Below, in pieces: positions 16,061 through 25,173 of a stretch of DNA of 64,000 nucleotides. The stretch covers positions 1 through 64,000 of the forward strand of contig NZ_JBHFNP010000205.1 of the NCBI RefSeq assembly GCF_041929235.1. The letters run 5' to 3'. Under the pieces are notes generated by a model. The model did not search any database. It was not told where the DNA came from and saw only the letters and a program-made list of their open reading frames with translations. Source of the stretch: Microseira sp041929235 (GTDB lineage: Bacteria; Cyanobacteriota; Cyanobacteriia; Cyanobacteriales; Aerosakkonemataceae). The translations under genes were made by a program, and so were the position numbers. How positions within the stretch are numbered: position 1 is the stretch's first letter; every line of letters starts with the position of its first letter.

Positions 16061-16396
16061 TTGAAAAAGCTCTTATCCTTTGTAATGGTCGCGATCGCGC
16101 TGTTAACTGTTTCCTTTGCCCGCCCCGCTATGGCAGGCGATGCAGCCAAGGGTGCTAAAATCTTCACTGCTAACTGTACCGCTTGTCACGCAGGTGGCAA
16201 CAACGTCATCATGCGAGATAAAAGCCTGAAGAAAGAGGCGCTGGAAAAATACAACATGTATTCTTTGGAAGCGATTAAGAACCAGGTAACGAAAGGCAAA
16301 AGTGCGATGCCAGCCTTTGGCGGTCGTTTAAGCGCACAGCAAATCGAAGATGTTGCCACCTACGTGCTATCTAAAGCTGAAAGCGGCTGGAAATAA
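16061..16396 (+). CDS. petJ: Cytochrome c6 (cytochrome c-553)
   Basis: Soluble lumenal carrier that moves electrons from cytochrome b6f to photosystem I or the terminal oxidase. I use the TTG at 16061, preceded by GAGGAG 8 nt upstream, giving a 111-residue precursor starting MKKLLSFVMV, the usual length; an upstream TTG at 16028 would add 11 atypical residues. Residues 1-25 are a signal peptide (ends PAMA), the mature protein starts GDAAKGAKIF. Haem motif C39-TA-C42-H43; axial M83 in SAMPAFGG. Third gene of the psbV-psbV2-petJ group. The last 16 codons are duplicated out of frame just after the stop. A strong terminator follows at 16467. Confidence 0.95.
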   Translation: MKKLLSFVMVAIALLTVSFARPAMAGDAAKGAKIFTANCTACHAGGNNVIMRDKSLKKEALEKYNMYSLEAIKNQVTKGKSAMPAFGGRLSAQQIEDVATYVLSKAESGWK

Positions 16397-16445
16397 AATT
16401 GAAGATGTAGCCACCTACGTGCTTTCTCCAGCTGAAAGCGGCTGG
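16343..16445 (+). repeat. Tandem duplication of the petJ 3' end
   Basis: Two 48-nt copies (16343-16390, coding for IEDVATYVLSKAESGW of PetJ, and 16398-16445) differ at only a few positions; the second would read IEDVATYVLSPAESGW before a TAG. The offset is 55 nt, not a multiple of three, so the second copy lies after the petJ stop and is not translated with it. Confidence 0.9.
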
Positions 16446-16466
16446 TAGGTAACTCAAAATACTTAA

Positions 16467-16496
16467 AACCTCCGGTTAACCAACCGGGGGTTTTTT
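16467..16496 (+). terminator. Rho-independent terminator of petJ
   Basis: AACCTCCGGTT and AACCGGGGGTT pair around AACC with one G-T pair, followed by a run of six T. It lies 71 nt after petJ and just after the duplicated tail. Confidence 0.85.
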
Positions 16497-16519
16497 CCTT
16501 GTAAGTCATAGTTAGGAAT

Positions 16520-16551
16520 GACGCGGTGACGCGGTGACACGGTGACGGGTC
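16520..16551. repeat. Octamer tandem repeat GACGCGGT
   Basis: Four successive 8-nt units (GACGCGGT, GACGCGGT, GACACGGT, GACGGGTC). A short tandem repeat of the kind common between cyanobacterial genes. Confidence 0.7.
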
Positions 16552-16666
16552 GAGATTTTTATTCAGGGTTATTAGGCGGGCATCATATAAGTCATACATT
16601 AGTTAGAAGACACCTGCCACAGCAATCGGCTATCTTTCAGCTTGACGATCGTGAGGAAAAAAGCCT

Positions 16667-17365
16667 GTGGTTCCCCTTCGAGATGAAAACCCAACCAGAA
16701 TTACTCCCTATGTCACCTACGGTCTAATTGCCGTTAATGTCCTCGTTTTTTTGTATGAACTGAGTTTACCGCCGCAACAACTGCTAGGGTTTTTCCAACA
16801 GGCAGCTGTCGTACCCTGCCAGCTATCGGGCAGCTGTGCCAATGCGGTCGTAAATTCGCTGGTGCCGGAATGGCTGACGCTGGTTACATCCCAATTCCTC
16901 CACGGCGGCTTTTTGCACTTGGCGGGCAATATGTTGTTTTTGTGGATTTTTGGTAACAACGTCGAAGACCAGTTGGGACACGTTAAATATTTAGTTTTCT
17001 ATCTAGCTTGCGGCGTATTAGCGGGATTAACCCAATGGTTTTTTTCCCAAGGATCTGCGATTCCTTCCCTGGGTGCATCGGGTGCGATCGCTGGCGTTTT
17101 AGGTGCATACATTCTCAGGTTCCCCAATGCCAGAATCCTGACTTTGTTGGGCTATTTCCTGGTATATGTCCCCGCATACTTTTTCCTGGGTTGGTGGTTT
17201 GTCCAGCAAGCATTATACGGTGTTGCCAGCCTTGGTGCCCGCTCTAACATCGGCATGGAAAGCGGTGGGATTGCCTACTGGGCGCACGCAGGTGGATTTG
17301 TCTTCGGCGCCATTCTCGGCCCCCTCTTGGGATTATTTTCTCATACCGAATCCGAGCAATTTTAA
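16667..17365 (+). CDS. Rhomboid-family intramembrane serine protease
   Basis: A 232-residue integral membrane protease that cuts transmembrane substrates. The GTG start at 16667 follows GTGAGGA and gives MVPLRDENPTRITPYVTYGLIAVNV, the common start in this subfamily. Six or seven hydrophobic segments are visible. Catalytic residues are present: S138 in LGASGAIAGVLG and H207 in AYWAHAGGFVFG, and the conserved HLAGNMLFLWIFG with its oxyanion-stabilising His/Asn region. The loop near residues 45-60 (PCQLSGSCAN) has two cysteines as in other cyanobacterial members. It is followed by a convergent gene 65 nt away. Substrates cannot be inferred from the neighbourhood. Confidence 0.92.
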   Translation: MVPLRDENPTRITPYVTYGLIAVNVLVFLYELSLPPQQLLGFFQQAAVVPCQLSGSCANAVVNSLVPEWLTLVTSQFLHGGFLHLAGNMLFLWIFGNNVEDQLGHVKYLVFYLACGVLAGLTQWFFSQGSAIPSLGASGAIAGVLGAYILRFPNARILTLLGYFLVYVPAYFFLGWWFVQQALYGVASLGARSNIGMESGGIAYWAHAGGFVFGAILGPLLGLFSHTESEQF

Positions 17366-17430
17366 CAATGGCATTGACAAAAAGCGATTGGTGTGGTATA
17401 TGTATGCCAATCGCTTTTCGCGCATCTGTT

Positions 17431-19626
17431 TCATTTTTTCCTGGCACCGTTGGTTGATACAGAGGCTGGCTTTGGTGGCACAGTCTCTGTTTCTTCCGAC
17501 AGCAGAGTCTGGGATTCTGCCGCAGTAGGCGCTGGGAGGGAAATATCGGCTCCGTTGATAATTGCACCCAACAGGGTGATATCTTCCGATTCGCTAAGCT
17601 CATCGGCGATTTCACCCAACAAATTCCCGCCGGTGTAACCGGGGCGAGTGACCAGGATCATGCCATCCGTAAACGGTTCGAGCATCTTGGCATCGTTGCA
17701 CAGGCTAATCGCCGGGGCGTCCAGGATGACCATATCAAAGCGAACTTTAGCATCTTCCAGCAGGCGTTGGAATTCGCTCGATTCCAGAATTGCGGCGGGT
17801 TGGCGCATGGGGCCGGGGGAAGGTACTATGTAAAGGTTTTCCACTTCTGGGACTAAGCGGATGCACTCGCTCAAGCTGCCGTAGTAGCGTAGGGGTTCCA
17901 CATTGGCATCGGGATCGGGTGCGACTTTGAGCGCCTTGCACAGGGAGGGCGAGCGCAAATCCGCTTCGATCAACAGCGTGCGCTTACCGGCACGCGCCGA
18001 AGCAATCGCCAGATTATAAGCACTGACGCTCTTGCCTTCTTTATCGATCGTGCTGGTAAACAATACAACCTTGGGCGCGGTTTCCCCAGCGAGGCGCAGT
18101 TTGCTGCGGAATCGTTCGTACAATTCCAAATAAGGCGAATTCGGCTCCACCACAATCGGTGTATCACCGGCTTGGGGATCGACAACCAAAATATAAGGCA
18201 AAATCCCCAGCACTTCCACCTCGCGCTGTAGGAGTGCTGCCCGGATTTCCTCCATAGTTTGCAAGATGCCGCCCAGAGATCCCAACAGGAAGATTAAACC
18301 GTTGCCGACGATAAACCCGATCCCTGCTCCCGCAGCAATTATCAGCACAGGATTTTGGGGAGCTGGTTTAATCTCGTCGGTGGATACCGGAACGGCAATC
18401 GTCAAGCTAGTAGCGGTTTCGGCTTCCGCTGCTTGAGCATCCACCAAAGCTGCCTGTATTTTGCTGTAAAGGTCTTGTTTCAGCTTCACCGTCTGTTGCA
18501 GGCGCGCTTGCTCGAGTTGCTTGTTGGGAATCGTTAGATATTCCCGCCGCAGTTGCTGTTCTTGGCGAGCGAGAGCCACCAGTTGTTGCTTCAGCGTATC
18601 CTGCTGAGTTTGTAACCCCACCAGCTGTTGTGCCAACTGCTGCCGCGACGGATCTAAACTGCTATCCTGGCGAATTTTACTGCTGCTGACCAGGGGTTGC
18701 CCTATACCTTTGTTGCCAATTACCTCGCGCCATCGCTCTGCGAGCAATTGATTGTAAGCTTTTAGCTGGGTGTCTAACTCAACAACTCGCGGGTGTGCGG
18801 CGCGGTAGCCTTGTTCCCCCAGAAGCTGCTTCTGAGTCTCCGCTTGATGGATTTGTGCCCGCAGGCTGGCAATAATTGGGTCTGCACTCAGCGCCGAGGA
18901 GGTATAAGCTTGATCTGCCGTCAATCCCAGCCGATCCTGCAAGCTACGCATTTGTGCGTCAATCCCTTGCAATTGAAATTGAATTTGCCGTTGCTGTGCT
19001 TGGCTGCCGGTAATCCCGGAGAGTATACTGCCATCGCGGGCTGCCAACAACAAGACTCCCTCGCGCTTGGTATACTGTTCCAGTCTCCTTTCTGCGTTGC
19101 GTAGGTCTTTTTCTGCAGCCGGCAGGCGTTTGTTGATTTCATCGATGCGTAAGCGCAAGCGCTTTACGTTCAGGGAACGACTCTGCTCGACCAATGCTTT
19201 CATCAAAGTATCTACCACAGCTTCAGCCCGCTCTTTGCTGGAATCGGTGTATATAATTGCAAATCGCGGTGCGGGCGGGGCTTCTCCCTTACCAGGCGGC
19301 TTGGGTAGCTGGAGACCTATCTTTTTGGCCAGTTCTTCGGGTTTCACACCGACTCGCTTTGCCACCAGTTTGAGTACGTCTTCGGTGAGCAAAGCATCTT
19401 TATTGAGAATCTGTGCCTGCTGTTGAATATCTGTGCCCGTCCTGGAAAAAATTATCGGCGGCTGAATAAACAACATCGCGCCTGAAGCTGTGTACTGGGT
19501 GGGTTCTGGCTCTTGCTTGGCGGCAACGAGGAAAGATGCTCCCGCAATCAAAATCCATGCAGCTAATCCGATCAATTTGTATTGATCGAAGGCGATGAAG
19601 TAGCGCTTGACAATGGGTGGTGTCAT
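17431..19626 (-). CDS. Wzc/GumC-like polysaccharide chain-length protein with BY-kinase-like domain
   Basis: A 731-residue inner-membrane protein for exopolysaccharide polymerisation/export. A transmembrane segment lies near 20-37 and another near 440-465, flanking a periplasmic Wzz-type part with a long coiled coil (about 155-400). The cytoplasmic C-terminal part (about 510-690) is ParA/BY-kinase-like: Walker A region TSTIDKEGKSVSAYNLA, Walker A-prime LIEADLRSPSL, and Walker B VILDAPAI. The first Walker A glycine is replaced (IDKEGKS), and the C-terminal tail is rich in Glu, Pro and Thr with no tyrosine cluster, so tyrosine autophosphorylation is doubtful. It is the last gene of the minus-strand operon with the SLBB export protein, cyanoexosortase A pair and an aminotransferase. 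Confidence 0.9.
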   Translation of the reverse strand: MTPPIVKRYFIAFDQYKLIGLAAWILIAGASFLVAAKQEPEPTQYTASGAMLFIQPPIIFSRTGTDIQQQAQILNKDALLTEDVLKLVAKRVGVKPEELAKKIGLQLPKPPGKGEAPPAPRFAIIYTDSSKERAEAVVDTLMKALVEQSRSLNVKRLRLRIDEINKRLPAAEKDLRNAERRLEQYTKREGVLLLAARDGSILSGITGSQAQQRQIQFQLQGIDAQMRSLQDRLGLTADQAYTSSALSADPIIASLRAQIHQAETQKQLLGEQGYRAAHPRVVELDTQLKAYNQLLAERWREVIGNKGIGQPLVSSSKIRQDSSLDPSRQQLAQQLVGLQTQQDTLKQQLVALARQEQQLRREYLTIPNKQLEQARLQQTVKLKQDLYSKIQAALVDAQAAEAETATSLTIAVPVSTDEIKPAPQNPVLIIAAGAGIGFIVGNGLIFLLGSLGGILQTMEEIRAALLQREVEVLGILPYILVVDPQAGDTPIVVEPNSPYLELYERFRSKLRLAGETAPKVVLFTSTIDKEGKSVSAYNLAIASARAGKRTLLIEADLRSPSLCKALKVAPDPDANVEPLRYYGSLSECIRLVPEVENLYIVPSPGPMRQPAAILESSEFQRLLEDAKVRFDMVILDAPAISLCNDAKMLEPFTDGMILVTRPGYTGGNLLGEIADELSESEDITLLGAIINGADISLPAPTAAESQTLLSEETETVPPKPASVSTNGARKK

Positions 19627-19703
19627 GGCAACAAAGTTATGAGTATCGAGTAGTTTAATGTTGTAGCTATTGCCAGGGAAATTAAAGCTATTGGTAGTTA
19701 TTA

Positions 19704-20969
19704 TTATGGGTTCCCAGTCCCCGACCCCGGCCCCAAGAAAATATTCTGAGTACCCTGAGTAAACGAGCGGAAGAAGAAGAGGAATTGCAGAATATCTTGG
19801 AAAGGTTGGGTAATGGTGGTAAGAGCAAACCTAATCCGAGTCAGCAAGTTGCGACCGATGACGATCGTATCATTTTCACGCAAAGGAACGTTTTGAGATG
19901 CATCGCCCAATATTGCCCTTCTAGCATTCAATTCTCGCATAATTACCCGACCTCGTTCTGGGTCGAAGCGGAGCAAGCCAATGTTCCCAATATCCGCCGT
20001 TTGGAGACTGGGGGCAATCGCTGTCACAGCATCGAGAAAGGTACTACCATTGCGAAGACTAAGATTCGCGATTGTACTGCGATCGTAGCTGAGGACTCGA
20101 ATCGTAATACTAGGTTGCGCCAGGGTAGATCGCGCCACCAGTTGGCGGTCATAAGTTGCTAGGTTGCCAACTTCCAGCTTAGGGACGATTACAGCATCGC
20201 CGTCCTGAATTACTAAATCTGGCAGCGGATCTCCCGCCAGCAGGGGGGTAAAAAAATCTACCCGTTGTTCGATATAAGAGCCATCGTTGAGAAACCGACG
20301 CACCAAAACCGCTCTCAGGTCAGCTTCAGTTGTAGTGCCGCCTGCTGCCACAAGCACAGTTAAGAGGCGCGTCAAACCACCAAGGGCGTAGAATCCCGGT
20401 CTAACGACTTCGCCGGTAAGGGTGATTTGGCCTGGACGCGGCGCCCCAAGAGCTACCGTGACCTGCGGATTGACCACAAACCGATTATAAGCGGCGCGAA
20501 TCCTTTCTTGGGCCTCTTCGAGGGTAAAACCGGCGATGCGCAATTTGCCTACCAGGGGCAGCAGGGCGTTGCCTTCACCGTCAATCGCAAAAGTACCCCC
20601 CAGTTCTGGAAAGCGCGGTACGACAACACCAATGCTATCTCCTGGCCCCAGACGGTAGATTCTAAATTGGGGATTTGGCTGAAACCGCTGGGGGGGTGTA
20701 TTTTGCAGTTCAAACGGAACGATGGGGATTTGCGACTGAGCAATTGAATTTTGCAGCGAGGATTTTGCATTTTCCCGGTTAGGGATAGCTGCCCAGGTAT
20801 TTTCGGGATGCATCCACAGCAACAGCGCCCCTGGTAAAATTGTGGTGCCAGCGTGAAGCGAGAACAGGCAGCCAGCTGTTAGACGCCGCCATATTTTAAG
20901 CTTTGGACTTTCCCCCTTTCCGAGAAAAGGTTGTATTTGGGATTTTATTCCACCTGCTGCTTTGTGCAT
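19704..20969 (-). CDS. Polysaccharide export protein (Wza-like, SLBB domains)
   Basis: Outer-membrane-associated exporter of the Wza type, partner of the Wzc-like protein encoded 77 nt downstream. The ATG at 20969 is chosen because earlier in-frame starts would overlap the end of the preceding gene; it gives 421 residues. After a hydrophobic N-terminal segment (TAGCLFSLHAGTTILPGALLLW) comes the poly-export domain (FRIYRLGPGDSIGVVV, then GNALLPLVGKLRIAGFTLEEA), followed by at least two SLBB-type beta-grasp units (ITLTGEVVRPGFYALGG and similar). It ends in a Gly/Pro-rich tail. It lacks an evident lipoprotein box in the chosen reading. Co-transcription with the exosortase genes upstream is likely. 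Confidence 0.9.
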   Translation of the reverse strand: MHKAAGGIKSQIQPFLGKGESPKLKIWRRLTAGCLFSLHAGTTILPGALLLWMHPENTWAAIPNRENAKSSLQNSIAQSQIPIVPFELQNTPPQRFQPNPQFRIYRLGPGDSIGVVVPRFPELGGTFAIDGEGNALLPLVGKLRIAGFTLEEAQERIRAAYNRFVVNPQVTVALGAPRPGQITLTGEVVRPGFYALGGLTRLLTVLVAAGGTTTEADLRAVLVRRFLNDGSYIEQRVDFFTPLLAGDPLPDLVIQDGDAVIVPKLEVGNLATYDRQLVARSTLAQPSITIRVLSYDRSTIANLSLRNGSTFLDAVTAIAPSLQTADIGNIGLLRFDPERGRVIMRELNARRAILGDASQNVPLRENDTIVIGRNLLTRIRFALTTITQPFQDILQFLFFFRSFTQGTQNIFLGPGSGTGNP

Positions 20970-21046
20970 TTCTTCTGTGCGGGCAATGCCTAACCCTAAA
21001 AGCCTGTATATCTTAGCACCATCAGCCGCGCTGACCCTCAGTAGTT

Positions 21047-21856
21047 CTAACTGCCCTTCAGCGCATCGGCAATTAAGGCAGCTTGAACGGTTTGTCCCAG
21101 GGACTCGGCAACGCGCCAAGCGGGTTCGATGTCGCCTAATGGTTCAATGGGAATCATGATGCTAACTGCGACCCAAGGAAGGCGACGACCTTGCCACTGA
21201 GCAATTTGATCGGCAAAGAACCAGCGGTTGGGTTCTGGGTTGCCCCCAGTAGGCCAAGCATACCACTGCAATACGGCAAAAGTGCCGCTAAAGTTTCGCT
21301 CCTGTATCCAGTTGCGAAAGTATTGGGCTTCGACTTGCAGCGGTTGTCCACCTGCATTGGTTGAGGTTACTGTAAACTGCGATCGCCTAAATCCATCGGT
21401 TTGCCACTGGCGCGGTTGAAGAGTCTGCCACCACCGGAATCCCCTCAGATCCACCCACTCTACCTGGGGCATATCTTTATCATCGCGCATTGGACGCAGC
21501 AGCAAAATCGCCTGGGTTTCGGCATCTCGCCCAATCACCTGAAACGACCATTTGTGTCCGCCTATTTCAATTGGCTGTTGGTTCAACGTTTGCCAATTGG
21601 GCAAACTGATGCCAGTTTTTTGTAAATTTCTAATTTGTTTGAGATTAGCAACAGATAGGGGCTTCTCCCAACGCCAGCTTCCCTTTAGGTAACCGGGAAC
21701 CGCTCCCAAACCCATTAGTAGCACCAGGCATACCAACAAGATAATTTTCGATAGTTTTGAGTTGAGAGGGGCGAGTTTAACTGGCATTGCTTGCGTCTCA
21801 CCGAGATTTTTATTCACCCTGCCCTTACCAAATTTTGAATTAAAGAAGTTATTCAT
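21047..21856 (-). CDS. Cyanoexosortase A system-associated protein
   Basis: A 269-residue protein with one transmembrane segment near 36-56 (IILLVCLVLLMGLGAVPGYL) and a soluble C-terminal part rich in Trp (GSWRWEKPL, FRWWQTLQPRQWQTDGF, VLQWYAWPTGG). This composition, and its place directly after the exosortase gene, match the protein that always accompanies cyanoexosortase A. It probably assists sorting or handling of PEP-CTERM-like substrates at the membrane. A second in-frame ATG 23 codons in (MPVKLAPLNS) is possible. The gap to the upstream exosortase gene is 48 nt. The molecular role of this family is unknown. Confidence 0.85.
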   Translation of the reverse strand: MNNFFNSKFGKGRVNKNLGETQAMPVKLAPLNSKLSKIILLVCLVLLMGLGAVPGYLKGSWRWEKPLSVANLKQIRNLQKTGISLPNWQTLNQQPIEIGGHKWSFQVIGRDAETQAILLLRPMRDDKDMPQVEWVDLRGFRWWQTLQPRQWQTDGFRRSQFTVTSTNAGGQPLQVEAQYFRNWIQERNFSGTFAVLQWYAWPTGGNPEPNRWFFADQIAQWQGRRLPWVAVSIMIPIEPLGDIEPAWRVAESLGQTVQAALIADALKGS

Positions 21857-21904
21857 TATGTTTTAAGAATAATTTGCTTTGCATAGCACAAAGCGCGACC
21901 ATAG

Positions 21905-22828
21905 TCAATACTCTTGTGGTGAATCGCTTTGCTCAAACGCTTCTTGAGGGTTGCTTTGATCGGACTGGGCGGGAAAAAATCTGTCAATCGCGTTAATTAC
22001 CAAAACCAACATTCCCAGCATACAGGCTGAATAAACATCACCGCCCCAGCCTTCGTGCAGCACTTCAAAGGCATGGTCATTCCCACTACCATGAAAGAAG
22101 GTCAACATGGTATTGCGGATGATATTAGCGCTGACGCTGATCAAAACTGCACTGACTAAAAAGAAAATTGATTTGTTGCGCGATCGCCATGTATCGGTCC
22201 AGTACAGCAGCATTATCCCCACATACAAACTGGTAAACAGCATTTTCAAGCCAGCACAGTGGGGCGCTACCTCTACAATCCTGCCATTTACATAAAGATT
22301 AATCTCTTCCACGGTCACTGGAAAGCCTAACTGAATCAAGATAAACCCAGCCGTATGGGCGATAAAACTCTGGAGGGGTAAGGCTAGTGGTTCGATCAAA
22401 TAGGGCGCTTGATTGGGCGTTGCCAAAAACGCCAACAGCAGCGGGAATGCTTGCAGTTTCAATCCGGGGAAACCTTTGAGCCACAAGCAAAGCCCTGCCA
22501 GTACTATCGGGAAGGATAAATTAGCAAAGTCGGGTAACCCACTCAGATAAAAAATTCCCCCCAGCACCAGCAACGCAGCACCAAGGGGATTAAACGTATC
22601 GGGTAACCGCCGCCACTGTTTGCGCTGTATCCAAGCAATATAGGCGGCAAAGGGTAACCCGATCAGTCCGTGGCTGAAATATTCGTGGATGATGCCGATA
22701 TTTTTATGCAGCCAACCGTCATACCAATGCCAAATTAGGGGCGCGTATATAATCGCCAACAGTGCCAAGATAGCGGCATCTAACAGGTGGCGATCGATGA
22801 CATTGGGGTATTTCTGTCTAATTTGCAT
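21905..22828 (-). CDS. crtA: Cyanoexosortase A
   Basis: A 307-residue polytopic membrane transpeptidase-like enzyme that recognises C-terminal sorting signals of exported proteins. About eight hydrophobic segments are visible. The catalytic triad of exosortases is present: Cys in VAPHCAGLKMLFTSLYVG, Arg in SANIIRNTMLTFFHG, and His in the following FEVLHEGWGGDVYS segment. It starts 4 nt after the aminotransferase stop codon and is followed by its associated protein, the standard arrangement for this system. No protein with a clear PEP-CTERM tripartite tail (motif, helix, basic end) was found in this window, so its substrates are elsewhere. Confidence 0.93.
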   Translation of the reverse strand: MQIRQKYPNVIDRHLLDAAILALLAIIYAPLIWHWYDGWLHKNIGIIHEYFSHGLIGLPFAAYIAWIQRKQWRRLPDTFNPLGAALLVLGGIFYLSGLPDFANLSFPIVLAGLCLWLKGFPGLKLQAFPLLLAFLATPNQAPYLIEPLALPLQSFIAHTAGFILIQLGFPVTVEEINLYVNGRIVEVAPHCAGLKMLFTSLYVGIMLLYWTDTWRSRNKSIFFLVSAVLISVSANIIRNTMLTFFHGSGNDHAFEVLHEGWGGDVYSACMLGMLVLVINAIDRFFPAQSDQSNPQEAFEQSDSPQEY

Positions 22829-22832
22829 GGTC

Positions 22833-23999
22833 TTAGGCGGAAACAGCAGCCTTTGGTGCAGATTTTAGAACTTGACAAATTGCTTCCACTACCCGCTCAA
22901 CTTGAATTTCGCTTAAACCCGGAAACATCGGCAAGGATAAAATTTGCTGAGACAGAGTTTCTGCTTGGGGGAAATCGCCGATTTTGTAGCCTAAATGCTC
23001 AAACGCGGGCTGGAGATGGCAGGGAAGCGGGTAGTGGATGCCGGTTTGGATACCGATACCATCTAGTTCTGCTTGGATTGTATCGCGGTCAAGCGGGCAT
23101 GATGGGAGAATACGCATAACGTATAAATGATACACGTGACCGCTACCGCTATTGTTTTGGATGGGGACGATGCCCTGTTTTTTGAGGGGTTTTAATAAGG
23201 CGTCGTACTGTTGGGCAACTTGGTTGCGCTGGTTGTTCCACTGTTCTAAATGGGGCAATTTTACATTCAGGACGGCGGCTTGTATGGTATCGAGGCGGCT
23301 GTTTGTCCCGTATTCAGTGTGGAGATATTTTTTCGGGGCGCCGTAGTTGCGTAGGGTTCTGACTTTTTTGGCTACGGTTTCATCAGCGGTAACGACCATG
23401 CCGCCATCGCCAAATGCACCTAAATTCTTACTGGGATAAAAGCTAAATGCTGCCGCCGTACCAACCGATCCGGGGCGATAGCCTTCTCGGTGGGCGAGGT
23501 GGGCTTGGGCGGCGTCTTCAAAGATAATGAGGTTGTATTTTTGGGCTAATTTTAGCAGATGGGAGGGCGATACCATTTGCCCGTAGAGGTGTACCGGAAC
23601 GATCGCTTTCGTCTTGGGTGTAATCGCTTTTTCTGCCGCATCCAAATCGATTAAAGCGGTTTCTTGGTCGCAATCGACTAAAATCGGCGTGGCGCCGGTG
23701 CGGAGAATGCCGATCAGGGTGGCAACGAACGTGTTCGCGGGTAAAATAACTTCATCCCCAGGACGGATGCCGCAGGCTTGTAAGCCTAGAGCGATCGCAT
23801 CGGTTCCGCAAGCCACCCCGATGCCGCTGGATACGCCACAAGCAGCAGCAAAGGCTGACTCAAATTCAACTAAAGCACGTCCAGATATAAAATCTCCCCG
23901 CCGGACTACGTTCATTATCGCTTCGTCTAGCAGGGATTGAATCGGTTCGTGTTGAAATGTTAGGTCTACAAACGGAACTTTTACTGAGGTGTTAGTCAT
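22833..23999 (-). CDS. DegT/DnrJ/EryC1/StrS-family PLP aminotransferase
   Basis: A 388-residue fold-type I, PLP-dependent enzyme that normally aminates nucleotide-activated keto sugars. Characteristic segments are VPFVDLTFQHEP at the start, GVACGTDAIALGL, the VPVHLYGQ loop, FEDAAQAHLA, and the PLP lysine in SFYPSKNLGAFGDGGMVVT. The C-terminal substrate region (GIHYPLPCHLQPAFEHLGY) fits the family. It is the first gene of the five-gene minus-strand operon, 4 nt before cyanoexosortase A, which suggests it makes an amino sugar for the exopolysaccharide handled by the SLBB and Wzc-like proteins. The exact sugar cannot be told from sequence. Confidence 0.93.
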   Translation of the reverse strand: MTNTSVKVPFVDLTFQHEPIQSLLDEAIMNVVRRGDFISGRALVEFESAFAAACGVSSGIGVACGTDAIALGLQACGIRPGDEVILPANTFVATLIGILRTGATPILVDCDQETALIDLDAAEKAITPKTKAIVPVHLYGQMVSPSHLLKLAQKYNLIIFEDAAQAHLAHREGYRPGSVGTAAAFSFYPSKNLGAFGDGGMVVTADETVAKKVRTLRNYGAPKKYLHTEYGTNSRLDTIQAAVLNVKLPHLEQWNNQRNQVAQQYDALLKPLKKQGIVPIQNNSGSGHVYHLYVMRILPSCPLDRDTIQAELDGIGIQTGIHYPLPCHLQPAFEHLGYKIGDFPQAETLSQQILSLPMFPGLSEIQVERVVEAICQVLKSAPKAAVSA

Positions 24000-24209
24000 T
24001 GGGGAAGGGGATAAAGGTTAGGTTCAGTGCTTGGGAGCGAGCTTACGCGCAAGCTACCTAATCTATTTATGGTGTATCTGGTTAATTTTGCCTAGGGTAG
24101 GCTTACGGGATCGCGATAAAGATTCAATAAAGTCTCTGTAAAATTTCTGTATAACCGAGTTGACCAAAGAAGCTAGAATTTTTGGTTGGAGTGCTTGGAG
24201 AAACCCGCC

Positions 24210-25046
24210 GTGAAAGAGTTAAGTCGCCGCAAATTTATTGTTGTCTCAACGCTGGCGGCAGGGTTTGCCTTAGCTGTGCCCCCTATTTCCGCCCAAGTTA
24301 TTACCACAGATACTCTGGGATTGGTAGCAGGGGAAGTCAAGATTCCTGTGGAAGATGGGGAAATTCCAGCTTATCGGGCAATGCCTGGGACGGGAGAGAA
24401 TTTCCCCCTAGTGCTGGTGGTGCAAGAAATCTTTGGCGTTCACGAACACATCCAGGATATTTGCCGCCGCTTTGCCAAGTTGGGATATTGCGCCGTTGCC
24501 CCTGAACTATTTTCCCGCTTTGGCGATGTTTCTCAAATGAGCGATATTCAAGAAATTATCTCCAAAGTTGTTTCTCTAGTACCGGACAATCAAGTTATGT
24601 CCGACTTAGATGCAACGGTTGGTTGGGCAGAAAAATCCAGCAAAGCAAATATCAATCAATTGGGAATTACTGGCTTTTGTTGGGGTGGGCGAATTGTTTG
24701 GTTGTATGCAGCTTACAACCCCAAAGTTAAAGCTGGCGTTGCCTGGTACGGACGTTTGGTGGGCGAATCTTCTTCTTTAACTCCCAAACACCCAATCGAC
24801 ATTGCACCTTTTTTGAAAGCACCCGTCCTTGGACTCTACGGCGGAAGTGACGAGTATATTCCTAACAATACAGTAGAGCAAATGCGGCAGGCACTCAAGC
24901 GCGGGCGCAGCGGTTCCGAAATCATCCTTTATCCAGATACGCCCCACGGTTTTTTTGCCGACTATCGCCCGACCTATCGCAAACAGCAAGCTGAAGATGC
25001 CTGGAAGCGGCTACAAGCCTGGTTTAAGCAGCATGGCGTCGGTTAA
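24210..25046 (+). CDS. Tat-exported dienelactone hydrolase family protein
   Basis: An alpha/beta-hydrolase of about 278 residues. I use the GTG at 24210 (GGAG about 8 nt upstream), giving MKELSRRKFIVVSTLAAG: a twin-arginine type signal (SRRKF) followed by a hydrophobic stretch and a likely cut near PPISAQ. The dienelactone hydrolase triad is visible: Cys nucleophile in ITGFCWGGRIVW, Asp in LYGGSDEYIP, and His in PDTPHGFFAD. Family members hydrolyse lactones or esters; the natural substrate is unknown. It is divergent from the aminotransferase operon and has its own upstream region (24000-24209). A further in-frame start at 24186 is possible but would spoil the signal-peptide geometry. Confidence 0.9.
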   Translation: MKELSRRKFIVVSTLAAGFALAVPPISAQVITTDTLGLVAGEVKIPVEDGEIPAYRAMPGTGENFPLVLVVQEIFGVHEHIQDICRRFAKLGYCAVAPELFSRFGDVSQMSDIQEIISKVVSLVPDNQVMSDLDATVGWAEKSSKANINQLGITGFCWGGRIVWLYAAYNPKVKAGVAWYGRLVGESSSLTPKHPIDIAPFLKAPVLGLYGGSDEYIPNNTVEQMRQALKRGRSGSEIILYPDTPHGFFADYRPTYRKQQAEDAWKRLQAWFKQHGVG

Positions 25047-25173
25047 ATACCCTTCGTAATATCACCGCACTACAAAAGTCACCCACTGCCTTATAGAAAA
25101 ATCCCCTGAAAATCCAGTGGTTTTGAGCGTTGCAACCAAAGGATTTTGGCAAATCCTCCAAAGTTAACCTTTC

